A DNA stretch of 64,000 bases from an uncultured Lachnospiraceae bacterium (GCA_947629385.1 CANRDO010000011.1:1-64000), one strand, 5' to 3'. Positions 35,908-45,061 are shown, numbered from the stretch's first letter. Numbers and translations are program-made. The notes: generated by a model not told the origin, from the letters alone.

Positions 35908-37228
35908 AATCCATATCCTCCACACTCTTGTATTTTTCCCGGATCAGATTGATGCGTCTCTGCTGCTCCCTCGTCATGCCAAACCCCATAAAGCGGCAGA
36001 TATGATCGTTCTTCAGGATACAGTAGCACATGCGCTTCCAGCTCGGGATATCCTTGGTCGATTTGATGTCGTCTGTGTCGTCCGGAATCTTCTCAAGGAA
36101 GATCACGCGCGACTTCTTGTTCAGCGTATAGTTCGAGACGCCGTTGCGCTGGATCTTGTAGCCGTGCTCCTCCAGCTCCCGGATCGCCTCTTCATCCAGC
36201 CCTCCGCCGGTCTTGTGCCAGAACTCAATCGACGTATTGAATTTCTTCACATAATTGTTCCTGAGCCGGGCCGGGAGCGTGTCCAGCAGAAACTGCGTGT
36301 AGGATTTCCAGGTATGTCCCTCCGGCAGCGTGATGTTGCGGTAGCCCATCGCCTTCGTCTTCGCGTAAATACTGGCAAAGTTCGCGCCCTGGACACGGCC
36401 CACCAGCTTCACCCAAATCTGAGGGTCGATCACGCGGTACAGATTCAGCGCGTCCTTGGAGTAATCATTAAACGGCGACGCCACGCGCATCTGCGACACC
36501 TTCAGACCCGCCATGTAATAGAGATCGTAGAGGCGGTTGTAATCATAGTTGAACAGATAGTTCGCATGCCAGATGTCCTCGGATGTCCAGTCGTAGAGCG
36601 GGGAGGCACACCAGACGTCCTTGAACTGCTTGCTGATCCAGCACTCGTCCCGATAGCCGTATTTCTTGTTGAGAAAACCGCTGTACCGCTGCAGAGACTC
36701 GTCCGCGCGCATCCCCAGCAGGCAGACGGTCTTTTTGTTCCCGTGGGACAGCCGGTACCAACGCCCAAACTGCTTCGCCAAGTCCTCCTGATGCATCCGA
36801 TAGCGGTAGGTCGTCATGGGATTGTTGTCCAGATTGATCACATATTCATGCTTCGGCATCTCCCGGACCCAGATCTCCTGCTTTTTGTCATCCCAGGGAT
36901 ACCAGTACATCTCATAGCTGCCAAGCGCCGTGCGCGTGGCCATCGGCAGGCAGACCCAGTAGAGCTCCGCCTCCTTGCGGATGCGCTCAAACGTCCGCTC
37001 CACATACTGCGTCGTCACGCTGTACTGCGCCTCAAAATCCTGATGGAAGACGCCGATCACTTTCTCCGGATAATATTTTCTCCGGTAGTCCAGCACCATA
37101 TTTAAGAGCAGTCCGCTGTCCTTTCCGCCGGAAAAGGAGATATAAATATTGTCGAATTCGTCGAAGATCAGCCGCATCCGCTTCTCGAACGCATCCAGCA
37201 CATTCTCCTCCAGATATTCCCGTTTCAC
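35897..37228 (-). CDS. ibrA: IbrA-like PAPS-reductase-family protein (DUF3440)
   Basis: A 443-residue protein with an N-terminal PP-loop ATPase domain. The motif YISFSGGKDSGLLLN is the ATP-pyrophosphatase signature shared with PAPS reductases and DndC. The DUF3440 region follows (VCLLGMRADESLQRY, then WTSEDIWHANYLFNYDYNRLYDLYY). The end holds MCYCILKNDHICRFMGFG, a Cys-rich segment. Relatives suggest adenylation or sulfur chemistry on an unknown substrate. I take GTG 37228, eight bases from GAGGG; ATG 37234 is two codons earlier but too close to the site. Operon with ibrB. Confidence 0.82.
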   Translation of the reverse strand: MKREYLEENVLDAFEKRMRLIFDEFDNIYISFSGGKDSGLLLNMVLDYRRKYYPEKVIGVFHQDFEAQYSVTTQYVERTFERIRKEAELYWVCLPMATRTALGSYEMYWYPWDDKKQEIWVREMPKHEYVINLDNNPMTTYRYRMHQEDLAKQFGRWYRLSHGNKKTVCLLGMRADESLQRYSGFLNKKYGYRDECWISKQFKDVWCASPLYDWTSEDIWHANYLFNYDYNRLYDLYYMAGLKVSQMRVASPFNDYSKDALNLYRVIDPQIWVKLVGRVQGANFASIYAKTKAMGYRNITLPEGHTWKSYTQFLLDTLPARLRNNYVKKFNTSIEFWHKTGGGLDEEAIRELEEHGYKIQRNGVSNYTLNKKSRVIFLEKIPDDTDDIKSTKDIPSWKRMCYCILKNDHICRFMGFGMTREQQRRINLIREKYKSVEDMDYGT

Positions 37229-37316
37229 AGGCATCACCCTCTTAATTTCCAAAATTTGGTAATTCCTGTTTTTTAATTTAACACATAATGCGGATGAATT
37301 CAACAAATTGTGGCAC

Positions 37317-37350
37317 AAAAAAAAGAGCCGTCACCCTTTTGTGACAGCCC
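37317..37350 (-). terminator. Terminator of the fructokinase gene
   Basis: On the minus strand GGGCTGTCAC and GTGACGGCTC form a stem around AAAAGG (37350-37325), followed by eight Ts (37324-37317), about 20 bases after the stop codon. Confidence 0.8.
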
Positions 37351-37369
37351 TTTTCGCACTTCCGGCAGA

Positions 37370-38335
37370 TCAGCTCTCCCCAAGGATCCTTTGGATCTCC
37401 TCCGGCGTCGGCATCACGCGCAGCGCGCCCTTTCTCGTCGTGATGATCGAGGCGGCAACATTCGCGAAACGGAGCATTTCCCTCAGATCCTCCTCAGAAA
37501 GCCCGTCGAGCCCGTGTTCACAGACATAGTGCAGCACACAGCCGCAGAAGGTATCTCCCGCACCTGTCGTCTCGACCGTATCCGGACACAGTCGCGCCGG
37601 AATTTCGACGATGGAATCCCCGTAATACGCACGGCTCCCGTCCTTTCCCATCGAAACAAGGATCAGGCGGATCTGCGGATAGCGCTCCCGGATCCATGCC
37701 ACGCCCTGTGTGAAATCCTCCTCGCCGGTCAACCACTGGATTTCATTGTCCGAAATCTTCAATACATCGCAAAAGCCCAGACCGTAGAGCACCTGCTCCT
37801 TCGCGTCGTCAAGCGACTTCCACAAAGGCGGGCGCAGGTTCGGATCAAACGAGATCAGCGTCCCCGCCTCTTTCGCGACAGAGAGCGCCTTTTTCGTAGC
37901 CTTGCGGACACCCTCGTGCGTCATCGACAATGTACCGAAATGAAAGATCTTTGAATCGCGGATCAGCTCCTCCGGAACCTCGTCCTCCGTCAGCATCATA
38001 TCAGCTCCGGGATCCCGGTAGAAGGAAAAATCCCGATCTCCATCCGGAAACGTATGTACCAGCGCGAGCGTCGTGTGCACGTTCTCATCCATATACAGGT
38101 ATGAGGCGTCGATCCCGACCTCCTCGACCGCTTCCTTCAGCTGCGTCCCGAAAAAGTCCTTCCCGACCTTTCCGATAAAAGCCGTCCTGTCGCCGAGCTT
38201 CCCGAGCATGGCAAGGACATTGCACGGAGCTCCACCCGGATTTGCCTCAAACAAGGGATTCCCCTGGCCGCTCGTGCCGTTCTCTGTGAAGTCGATCAAC
38301 AGCTCGCCCAGCGCCGTCACGTCATATTTCTTCAT
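37370..38335 (-). CDS. PfkB-family carbohydrate kinase, probable fructokinase
   Basis: A 321-residue ribokinase-fold sugar kinase. Seen: the N-terminal substrate motif GGAPCNVLAMLGKLG, FIGKVGKDFFG, and the C-terminal anion hole and catalytic base in ETTGAGDTFCG. The pattern resembles bacterial fructokinases, which form fructose 6-phosphate with ATP, but the exact sugar cannot be fixed from sequence. ATG 38335 has a GGAAAGGACAGG site; the frame to 38368 has no better start. It stands alone with its own terminator, away from any sugar transporter in this window. Confidence 0.85.
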   Translation of the reverse strand: MKKYDVTALGELLIDFTENGTSGQGNPLFEANPGGAPCNVLAMLGKLGDRTAFIGKVGKDFFGTQLKEAVEEVGIDASYLYMDENVHTTLALVHTFPDGDRDFSFYRDPGADMMLTEDEVPEELIRDSKIFHFGTLSMTHEGVRKATKKALSVAKEAGTLISFDPNLRPPLWKSLDDAKEQVLYGLGFCDVLKISDNEIQWLTGEEDFTQGVAWIRERYPQIRLILVSMGKDGSRAYYGDSIVEIPARLCPDTVETTGAGDTFCGCVLHYVCEHGLDGLSEEDLREMLRFANVAASIITTRKGALRVMPTPEEIQRILGES

Positions 38336-38413
38336 AGTAACCTGTCCTTTCCCTATACAACAAGCCATCTCCGACGCGCATTTGTCCTCTGGCTAAGAAG
38401 CAGCCTGCACACG

Positions 38414-39460
38414 CTAGTCGGTCAGCCACTCTCTATTTCTGATCTTGTCCTCGACCGCCGCGAACGCGCTCAAAAGCTTCTCATTGAAGGTGCCGCACTC
38501 GCCGTTTCGGATCATCTTCACCGCGGTATCATGGTCGAACGCCTTCTTGTAGACGCGCTCCGAAGTCAGGGCGTCGTAGACATCCGCCACCGCGACCACC
38601 TGTGCCCCGATCGAGGTCTCGTCGCCCTTCAGACCGTCCGGATATCCCCTTCCGTCCCAGCGCTCATGGTGATGCCTCGCGATGTCAAAGCTGTATTCAT
38701 AGATCTCCGCGTCCATGATCTCCGGGATCGTCTGCAGAATCTCTCCGCCCTTGACGGTGTGCTGCTTCATGATCTCAAACTCCTCCGGCGTCAGACGGCC
38801 CGGCTTATTCAGGATACCGTCCGGGATGGCGATCTTGCCCACATCATGAAGTACGGATGCCATCGCAATCTTCTCAATTTCTGCCTTCGGAAGATGATAC
38901 TCCGGATAGGTATTGCTTACCTGTGTCAACAACAAATTTGTGAGACCAGAGATGCGCTTGACATGCTCGCCCGACTCGCAGTCGCGGAACTCGATGACCG
39001 TCGCCAGCGTCTCGATCACGGACTGATTCATCCGGTTCAGCTTCTCCACCTGCTCGGCGACGATGCTCTCCAGCTCGTTCCTGTGCCGATAGAGCTCGAT
39101 CACCCTGTTGATACGGCTGCGTAGGAAATGCGGCGTAAAAGGCTTGGAAATGATGTCGACCGCGCCGAGGTTGTAGCCCTCCATCAGCATCTCGTTGCTG
39201 TTGGCCGCCGTGATCAAAAAGACCGGGATCGACTTGATCTTGCCGCTCTTGTTCATCTCTCTGAGCACGCCCAGTCCGTCCATCTCCGGCATCAGCAGAT
39301 CAAGCAGCATCGCCGAGATCTTCGTGTCTCCGTTCAGTACTTCGACCGCCTCCACGCCGTTCGACGCCTCGATAATGTGGTACTCGTCCTCGAATATCCC
39401 CGTAAGAAGCCCGCGATTGATCTCGATATCATCCACGATCAGTATTGTCATATCCGTCAA
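38414..39460 (-). CDS. Response regulator with HD-GYP c-di-GMP phosphodiesterase domain
   Basis: A 348-residue two-domain signalling protein. The receiver (1-120) has the acidic pair in LIVDDIE, the phospho-acceptor Asp in LLDLLMPEMDG, and ITAAN. A coiled linker follows. The HD-GYP domain (about 155-340) has LHDVGKIAIPD and, later, HHERWDGRGYPDGL and DVYDALTSERVY, the residues expected for c-di-GMP hydrolysis. TTG 39460 has GAGGGG ten bases upstream; ATG 39451 in the same frame is the alternative. The Hpt gene just upstream suggests phosphate input through a phosphorelay. Confidence 0.9.
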   Translation of the reverse strand: MTDMTILIVDDIEINRGLLTGIFEDEYHIIEASNGVEAVEVLNGDTKISAMLLDLLMPEMDGLGVLREMNKSGKIKSIPVFLITAANSNEMLMEGYNLGAVDIISKPFTPHFLRSRINRVIELYRHRNELESIVAEQVEKLNRMNQSVIETLATVIEFRDCESGEHVKRISGLTNLLLTQVSNTYPEYHLPKAEIEKIAMASVLHDVGKIAIPDGILNKPGRLTPEEFEIMKQHTVKGGEILQTIPEIMDAEIYEYSFDIARHHHERWDGRGYPDGLKGDETSIGAQVVAVADVYDALTSERVYKKAFDHDTAVKMIRNGECGTFNEKLLSAFAAVEDKIRNREWLTD

Positions 39461-39505
39461 ATTATTCGCACCCCTCTCCTAGTCGTTTCGCTACTTTACA
39501 CGCGC

Positions 39506-39856
39506 TCACTCGCCGCGCTCAATGCAGGCGATTATCTGCTCCTGAATGGAAACCATCCCATCGTAAACCGCCTTCGCCTCGTTCGCCTGACCCGCGCGCA
39601 GCAGATCCACGACTTTCGTGTATCCCTCGTAAAGCGGTGTCACAGACAGATTCCCGGTAGCGCCCTTTAGCGCATGTGCCCGTTCCTCAGCCTCCTTCAG
39701 CTCTCCGCTCGCAAATGCCCCTTCGACATCCGTCTTTCTCACCATGTCCGGAAGCTTGCGCAGCATCCTCTCATAGAGCGCCATATTTCCCATAAAGCGC
39801 TCCAGCCCCTCGTCGACATTTGAACCAAGGCCCCTCAATTCCTCTAATAATGCCAT
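39506..39856 (-). CDS. Hpt-domain phosphotransfer protein
   Basis: A 116-residue all-helical histidine phosphotransfer protein. The phospho-accepting site is in EERAHALKGATGNLSV, the standard AHxLKGxxGNL pattern, followed by a helix that ends IIACIERGE. It would shuttle phosphate between a hybrid kinase (not in the window) and a receiver, plausibly the HD-GYP protein encoded 45 bases downstream. ATG 39856 has TGGAG six bases before it; longer starts to 39931 lack a site. Confidence 0.85.
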   Translation of the reverse strand: MALLEELRGLGSNVDEGLERFMGNMALYERMLRKLPDMVRKTDVEGAFASGELKEAEERAHALKGATGNLSVTPLYEGYTKVVDLLRAGQANEAKAVYDGMVSIQEQIIACIERGE

Positions 39857-40049
39857 TTCTATCTCCATTCCGCCGTCACATCCCGGCTGCAAAATTATAG
39901 CAAGCAACACTCGCCAAACGCCCTGAAACAATTGTCTGAACTAGGGCTTTTTTAATGCAAAACATTCATTAACAGCATAACATTTCCCAAGTTTCATGTC
40001 AATAATTATCAACACGATTTTCGTCCTCGGAATTTCCTTAAATTAGTGC

Positions 40050-40079
40050 TTGACTTTTTCTTGCGGTTAGGATTATAAT
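40050..40079 (+). promoter_or_regulatory. Sigma-A promoter of the tRNA pair
   Basis: TTGACT (40050-40055), an 18-base spacer and TATAAT (40074-40079). A small hairpin AAGCGGG/CCCGCTT (40084-40108) lies between it and the first tRNA. Confidence 0.8.
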
Positions 40080-40113
40080 AGCGAAGCGGGTTGCGTGACA
40101 GCCCGCTTCTTAT

Positions 40114-40186
40114 GGGGTCTTAGCTCAGCTGGGAGAGCATCTGCCTTACAAGCAGAGGGTCACAGGTTCGAGCCCTGTAGGCCCCA
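40114..40186 (+). tRNA. tRNA-Val (anticodon TAC)
   Basis: A full cloverleaf: acceptor GGGGTCT with AGGCCCC (one G-U pair), D arm GCTC/GAGC, anticodon stem TCTGC/GCAGA with loop CTTACAA, and T arm ACAGG/CCTGT with TTCGAGC. CCA is not encoded. It matches the specificity of the valS gene in the window. Confidence 0.97.
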
Positions 40187-40199
40187 TACAACAGAATAT

Positions 40200-40273
40200 G
40201 GCGGAATAGCTCAGCTGGCTAGAGCACACGGTTCATACCCGTGGTGTCGAGAGTTCAAGTCTCCCTTCCGCTA
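40200..40273 (+). tRNA. tRNA-Met (anticodon CAT), elongator-like
   Basis: A full cloverleaf: acceptor GGCGGAA with TTCCGCT, D arm GCTC/GAGC, anticodon stem CACGG/CCGTG with loop TTCATAC, and T arm GAGAG/CTCCC region with TTCAAGT. The first pair is G-U rather than the mismatch of an initiator, and the anticodon stem lacks three G-C pairs, so it is elongator-type. A CAT anticodon modified to read AUA (Ile) is less likely. CCA is not encoded. Confidence 0.93.
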
Positions 40274-40276
40274 CTG

Positions 40277-40306
40277 AAAAAAGTACCGCGAACGCGGTAC
40301 TTTTTA
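40277..40306 (+). terminator. Terminator of the tRNA operon
   Basis: AAGTACCGCG (40281-40290) and CGCGGTACTT (40293-40302) form a perfect stem with a two-base centre, followed by a T-run, a few bases after tRNA-Met. Confidence 0.9.
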
Positions 40307-40343
40307 TATTTCCTGTATGATTGGGTCTTGGCAGCAGAGATAA

Positions 40344-41027
40344 TCAGGAGATCCTGCGCACCTCTGTCTTCGCCTTCCGGCGCGCAAGCTCTTCCCTCCA
40401 CTCGATCTTGTAAATCAAGCCATGGATCACGACGCTCATCATCACGCCGCAGACCACGTCGATCACCGAATGCTGATCCAGCATAACCGTAGACGCGCAG
40501 ATCAAAACCATAATCACAAAATGTACGGCAATCGTAAGCTTTCTGTGTCTGAGATTCTCCAGACTGCAGACCGCCTGAAACACCATGACCGTATTCATCA
40601 CATGAATCGACGGACAGACATTTGTCGGCGTGTCAATCGCGCGCAGCATGACGACCATATTGTAGAGGAAGCCGGTCTCGTGCGGATTGTTCGCAAGCCG
40701 GAGATTCAACCCCGTCGGGAAAATGTAATAAATCATCAGGCAGATCGTCAGACCCGAGAAAATGAGCCTGCACAGCTTCGAGTAATCCTCCCAGCCACGG
40801 CGTTTGAACCAGATAAACGCACCCGCCATATACGGGAACCAGAATATATAAGGTATGATAAAAGCCTCGCAGAACGGGATCATCTCATCCAGCTTACAGT
40901 GCACGATATATTTCGGCACCACGGTGGTCTCCAGATAGTGGAACGCGGTCAGGTAAAACGCCATATACACAAGCGCAACCATGTACGGATATCTTTTGAA
41001 CCAGTTCTTTATCGCTTCCAGTTTCAT
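40344..41027 (-). CDS. PAP2-family membrane phosphatase
   Basis: A 227-residue protein with about six membrane helices. The PAP2 phosphatase motifs are partly visible: CPSIHVMNTVMV (the PSxH motif) and DQHSVIDVVCG (the HxxxD motif). The first motif (KxxxxxxRP) is not obvious. Relatives remove phosphate from lipid phosphates such as phosphatidic acid or undecaprenyl diphosphate; the substrate is open. I choose ATG 41027, just after AGGGGAAGGG; the frame to 41045 adds six codons that make up that site. Confidence 0.82.
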   Translation of the reverse strand: MKLEAIKNWFKRYPYMVALVYMAFYLTAFHYLETTVVPKYIVHCKLDEMIPFCEAFIIPYIFWFPYMAGAFIWFKRRGWEDYSKLCRLIFSGLTICLMIYYIFPTGLNLRLANNPHETGFLYNMVVMLRAIDTPTNVCPSIHVMNTVMVFQAVCSLENLRHRKLTIAVHFVIMVLICASTVMLDQHSVIDVVCGVMMSVVIHGLIYKIEWREELARRKAKTEVRRIS

Positions 41028-41041
41028 CTTTTCCCTTCCCC

Positions 41042-41665
41042 TCATTCAATGCTTGTATCCACTGTCTGCCTCACATACGTGCCGTTCAGCGGCGAATCGG
41101 ACGCGTCATAGTCCTCTTCGCTGGACACGGTAACAGTCAATACCCCTTCGTTCATCTCGAACACCACTACGTGATGGTCATCTCCCCTGTATATCGCCGT
41201 GCTTCCGTCCACCTCGGCTGACGAAGCGATCCCGGAATTCGCAAAAGCGAAAGAAAAGCTCTTTGCATCGACAAGTGAGATCGTAACGGTCTCTTGATCG
41301 CTTGCGTATGTCCCGGACCAGATATCTTCCTCTCCCGGCTCTTTTGCGCCGTCTTCCTGAGGCGCCTCCGTGCCGGCTTCTTCTGTGACGTCCGTCCCGG
41401 CCTGGGGAAGCTTCTCTTCCGTCTGTCCTTCCGTCTGTGACAGAGTACCCGAGGTATCCGCCGCCCCTGCATCGCCGCTCGTGTCCTGAGGCGCGCCCGG
41501 CTGTGCCGCGGCGTCGTCCGTGCTTCCCGCGTCCGACGCGCCCGCGTTTCCGGAAGACTCTGTCCTGACGTCCTGCGCGATCCCTTCCTCTGAAGAAGTA
41601 CACGCCGTCAGCAGAAGAACCCCGGCGGCCGCAAACGCAGCCAGAAGCAATGCCCTGTGTTTCAT
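41042..41665 (-). CDS. Putative lipoprotein, unknown function
   Basis: A 207-residue secreted lipoprotein. The signal peptide ends in a lipobox, LLLTAC, with the Cys at about residue 21. A long acidic, Ala/Gly/Thr-rich disordered stretch follows (about 22-120). The C terminus is a small beta-rich domain (GTYASDQETVTISLVDA to LTVTVSSEEDYD) that may be a lipocalin-like sandwich. No family is recognised. ATG 41665 follows AGGAG at seven bases. It ends 14 bases before the PAP2 gene on the same strand. Confidence 0.75.
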   Translation of the reverse strand: MKHRALLLAAFAAAGVLLLTACTSSEEGIAQDVRTESSGNAGASDAGSTDDAAAQPGAPQDTSGDAGAADTSGTLSQTEGQTEEKLPQAGTDVTEEAGTEAPQEDGAKEPGEEDIWSGTYASDQETVTISLVDAKSFSFAFANSGIASSAEVDGSTAIYRGDDHHVVVFEMNEGVLTVTVSSEEDYDASDSPLNGTYVRQTVDTSIE

Positions 41666-41841
41666 CGTCAATCTCCTTTGGCCTTTCGCCTTCGTCATTT
41701 GGCACATTTTTTCTGGTATCTCATCCGGCTTTACATTCTAGCACCATTCTTTTCATTTGTCATTCCTTTTTAAAATTTTTAAGAAAATTATTTGAAATTC
41801 ATCACAATCAACGCGTAAAACCGTTATTTTGTACAGGTTCT

Positions 41842-42372
41842 CTACTGATGGAACTGCAAAAGACGCTGCCTGGCGATTTCCGGATCAGCTGAAAAGTACA
41901 GCGAAAAGATCCGGCAATCCACCATCTTCCACTCGTAATCCCCGGCATACGTAATATAACTGCTCCACCAGTAGTCGCCAAGCCGGCTGACATATCCCTT
42001 CTCAAGAGGAAGCCTGTGAATTCTACGGCACTGGGCAGCAATTTCCCCCATCGAGGCAAGCTCCTTCGTGATTCCGTTTCTCAGAAAGACCTGCCTGCGT
42101 CTTGGATGCGCCAAGTCAGCACAGTATCTGTCAAGAAATTCGCTTGCCGCATGCAAAACACCCTTGCGGACTGAGGAAATCCCGTTTGCCTCTATGACAA
42201 GATATGCGCAGTCGTCGGTAAGGCAGAACGCGTAGACGAGCCACTCTTCCTCTTTTTCAATGGCAAAAAGAATATCGAGAAGCTTTTTCTTATCGCGCTC
42301 GTCAGCCAATAGGCACCGGCTGCCCTCCAGTGTCTGATAGTATATTTTTCTCGCTCTTTGACAACAGACCAT
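41842..42372 (-). CDS. REP-associated transposase-like (RAYT/Y1) protein with degenerate HUH site
   Basis: A 176-residue protein with the layout of the Y1_Tnp/RAYT single-strand nucleases: a YYQTLEGSRC start, LLDILFAIEKEE, VYAFCLTDD, a helical middle and WWSSYITYAG near the end. The HUH metal motif, normally His-x-His followed by hydrophobics, reads DDCAYLVIEA, so both His are lost and it should not cut DNA. It may be a domesticated DNA- or RNA-binding protein. ATG 42372 has AAGGAG nine bases before it. No REP-type palindromes are evident beside it, though CACCTATT occurs twice upstream. Confidence 0.6.
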   Translation of the reverse strand: MVCCQRARKIYYQTLEGSRCLLADERDKKKLLDILFAIEKEEEWLVYAFCLTDDCAYLVIEANGISSVRKGVLHAASEFLDRYCADLAHPRRRQVFLRNGITKELASMGEIAAQCRRIHRLPLEKGYVSRLGDYWWSSYITYAGDYEWKMVDCRIFSLYFSADPEIARQRLLQFHQ

Positions 42373-42549
42373 ATTCGACCGCTCCTTTCTCCGTCTGTCC
42401 CTGACAATCAGAGAATATATGAGTTCCCTGCGGCAAAAATGGTAGCACTTCCACCTTAATTTTTCAATATTTCGATGCAATAGGTGTCATTTTATCTTGT
42501 AAAATAGGTGGTATGTGTTGAGTTGTCTGAAATTATTTCAAAATCTGTC

Positions 42550-42583
42550 GAAAAAAAGAAAAGGCGCAACACTTTGTTGCACC
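42550..42583 (-). terminator. Terminator of the CapA-like gene
   Basis: On the minus strand GGTGCAACA and TGTTGCGCC pair around AAG (42583-42563), followed by a T-rich run (42562-42550), about 45 bases after the stop codon. Confidence 0.85.
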
Positions 42584-42625
42584 CTCTCTCCCCAGTATGT
42601 TCTTTTTTCTTTCATCTGGCATCAC

Positions 42626-45061
42626 TCATTCCGCCGACCCCGTATCGGCTGTTCCGCCTGATGCACTGCTATCGGTCGACTGATCCGTCGCGGTATCGGA
42701 TGTCCCGCTCGGGTCGGCATCCTCCGACTCTCCCGAGGCGGTATAGCCCATGCCAAACGCCGCACTGTACTCGTTGATGCGCTCGATGATCCGCTGTGCT
42801 TCTGTCCCCTGCGCCGGCGTCGGCTGATAATTGTTATAATACGCTTCCGAGGAAATGCTACACGGAATAAGCTCGATCTGATCGTCGTCGAGCACGCCGT
42901 CTCTTGTGACCGTAAAGGTCTGACGGAAGATCAGGCTGTCCATGTCGGACGGCGCATTGTTTCCCCCGAAGCAGAAATTTCCCAGACTGTAGGCGATGTA
43001 TACACCATTGTATTTCTCGATCCCCTGCAGCACATGCGGATGGTGCCCCACCACGAGGTTCGCCCCGCAGTCCACAGCGATATGTGCCAGCTCCTGCTGC
43101 GTCGCATCCGGCTGCGTCTCCTTCTCGCTTCCCCAGTGGAAAGCCACGATAATGAGCCTTGCCCCTTGCTCCTTCGCAGCCTCGACTGCCTCGCGCAGAT
43201 CCTTCTCGCTGTCCATGCCATCGTCCAGCACATAGATGCCGATAAAGGCAGTCGGAATCCCGTTGACGTCCTTCACAGCAATCTCCGTATCCTGGCAGTA
43301 ATCAATGCCAGCCTCCGTCAGATGCTGCTTAGTATCGGCCAGACTCTGCGGACCGTAATCGCTGCTGTGATTGTTCGCCAGCGTAACCACGTCGATGGAA
43401 CCATTCTTCAAAATCTGCGTGTAGGACGGATCACCCTTGAACGCATACTGCTTATTCTCGCGCTGCGTCTCGTCCGTAAGCGTTCCCTCCAGATTGGCAA
43501 ATGTCGCATCGTCCTCGCTCAGCGTATCCTTGACATTCTGGAAGAACCAGGAATGTCCACGGACAATGTCAAACGCATCAAAGCTGGTCTCCGAGTTGAA
43601 ATTCGCGTCGGTCCCGAGCGTGCAGTCTCCAACTGCGCTGATCGTCACTGACCTGCTCTCACCGACTGTCACCTTACAGGACACCTCTTTGATCTCATCC
43701 GCACTGACCGTGATGATCGTACTTCCGATGCCCTGGGCTGTCACCTTTCCAGAGCTGTCTACCGATACCACCTCCGGATTCGCACTCGTATATTTCAGAT
43801 TATTCAAAAGTGCGCCCGCCGGCTCGACCTGCGCATCCAGCCAGGTCGTCTCCTCCGGATACAATTCAACCTCTTCCCGCGAAAGAGTGAGCGACTCCGC
43901 ATTCTCCATCGTTGTCACGAGTGGACGGCAACGGTTGCCCGCCGCGTCCTGCGCATAGAAATAATAAACGCTGTCCTCCTCATATGCAAGCGGTTCACTG
44001 TAATCCAGAAATTCCGGAACATTGGAAAATGCATTGTTATGTACAATCGCATAGCGGATCTTCGCGATCTCAGAGCGCGCATCGCCTGCGGTTACCGTAA
44101 TCTGCTCCTGCTTCCTCGTCACATTGATGACTGGAGGCTGTGAATCGATCATCGGAATCTCTGCCTGAGCATTCAACGTTCCCTGATCTGTATCCACGGA
44201 AATCTCAAGCGTCGGCTCACTCACCTGCGCCGTAAGCCTGCCCTCCTCATCGAGCATGTAGCTGGTCCCATTCACAGTCGCCTTTTCGGCCTTCGCATTT
44301 TTCACACGAATCGTCAGCTTCACCGGATAGGAGCGGCACCACTGCTCCGGTCTCTCCTCGATCAAAACTGTCAGACCATCGTCGGCCGTCACTCCCTCCA
44401 TCTTGCGCTTCTCCGCCTGTGAGAGCAAAATGGAATGAACGATCAGTCCAATCACAAGAACCACAAGCAGAAGTCCAGCGACCGCTAATATCAGCTTTTT
44501 GTGCCGAAGCCCATGCTTTGCAAAATTTTCTCGAATGGATGTAGCGCCCTTCCGAATGCTGGCTCCAATCCCGGAAAGCTTCTCGCGAAGGTATTTCAAC
44601 ACTGCGCCTTTCTCCCGCGTCTTTTCTCCTGCGGGTGCCGGAGATGGTTCAGGCTTCTCTCTATTCGAGTCAGGCTTTGCAGTCTTTCTTCTCAAGGCAG
44701 GCTTCGCAATCTTTTTCTTCCGGGCAGGCTTCACAGTCTCTTCGACCGCAGCTTCCCCCTCCGAATGCTCTGACTTCGCCGGCGTCTCCTTCTCCGGCTC
44801 CGAGACATTTCTGTCCCTCCTGCCGTCTGGCCTCCACCTGCGCAGCAGACGGCTGATCGCCCGCTCATCCTCCTGCTGCTCCTCTGGCGTCCGCTCCTCA
44901 TCAGGAAGCTCTTCCTCGCCCTCCTCCTGCGCGAGCAGCTCCTGAAGCTCCTGCTCCTCTTTCTCGCGCAGAGACTCTTCCGGATCCTTGCCGCGCTGGA
45001 CCGCCTTGACGATCTCGATCAATTGTTCAAAGTTATCCGCTCGTACCCTTTGTTTACTCAT
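42626..45061 (-). CDS. CapA-family metallophosphatase-like protein with charged N terminus and Ig-like domains
   Basis: An 811-residue membrane protein. Residues 1-185 are highly charged (Glu/Lys/Arg) and cytosolic. One membrane helix follows (about 190-215), then an outer region with beta domains including a Big2-like one (about 400-465). The C-terminal CapA domain (about 470-770) has ISAVGDCTLG, FANLEGTL, LANNHSSDYG, FHWGSEKE and GHHPHVLQG. CapA/PgsA proteins act in poly-gamma-glutamate or capsule assembly. The start overlaps the purL stop as ATGA, so its translation is coupled to a purine gene. The tail is a Ser/Thr/Asp-rich stretch. Confidence 0.87.
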   Translation of the reverse strand: MSKQRVRADNFEQLIEIVKAVQRGKDPEESLREKEEQELQELLAQEEGEEELPDEERTPEEQQEDERAISRLLRRWRPDGRRDRNVSEPEKETPAKSEHSEGEAAVEETVKPARKKKIAKPALRRKTAKPDSNREKPEPSPAPAGEKTREKGAVLKYLREKLSGIGASIRKGATSIRENFAKHGLRHKKLILAVAGLLLVVLVIGLIVHSILLSQAEKRKMEGVTADDGLTVLIEERPEQWCRSYPVKLTIRVKNAKAEKATVNGTSYMLDEEGRLTAQVSEPTLEISVDTDQGTLNAQAEIPMIDSQPPVINVTRKQEQITVTAGDARSEIAKIRYAIVHNNAFSNVPEFLDYSEPLAYEEDSVYYFYAQDAAGNRCRPLVTTMENAESLTLSREEVELYPEETTWLDAQVEPAGALLNNLKYTSANPEVVSVDSSGKVTAQGIGSTIITVSADEIKEVSCKVTVGESRSVTISAVGDCTLGTDANFNSETSFDAFDIVRGHSWFFQNVKDTLSEDDATFANLEGTLTDETQRENKQYAFKGDPSYTQILKNGSIDVVTLANNHSSDYGPQSLADTKQHLTEAGIDYCQDTEIAVKDVNGIPTAFIGIYVLDDGMDSEKDLREAVEAAKEQGARLIIVAFHWGSEKETQPDATQQELAHIAVDCGANLVVGHHPHVLQGIEKYNGVYIAYSLGNFCFGGNNAPSDMDSLIFRQTFTVTRDGVLDDDQIELIPCSISSEAYYNNYQPTPAQGTEAQRIIERINEYSAAFGMGYTASGESEDADPSGTSDTATDQSTDSSASGGTADTGSAE

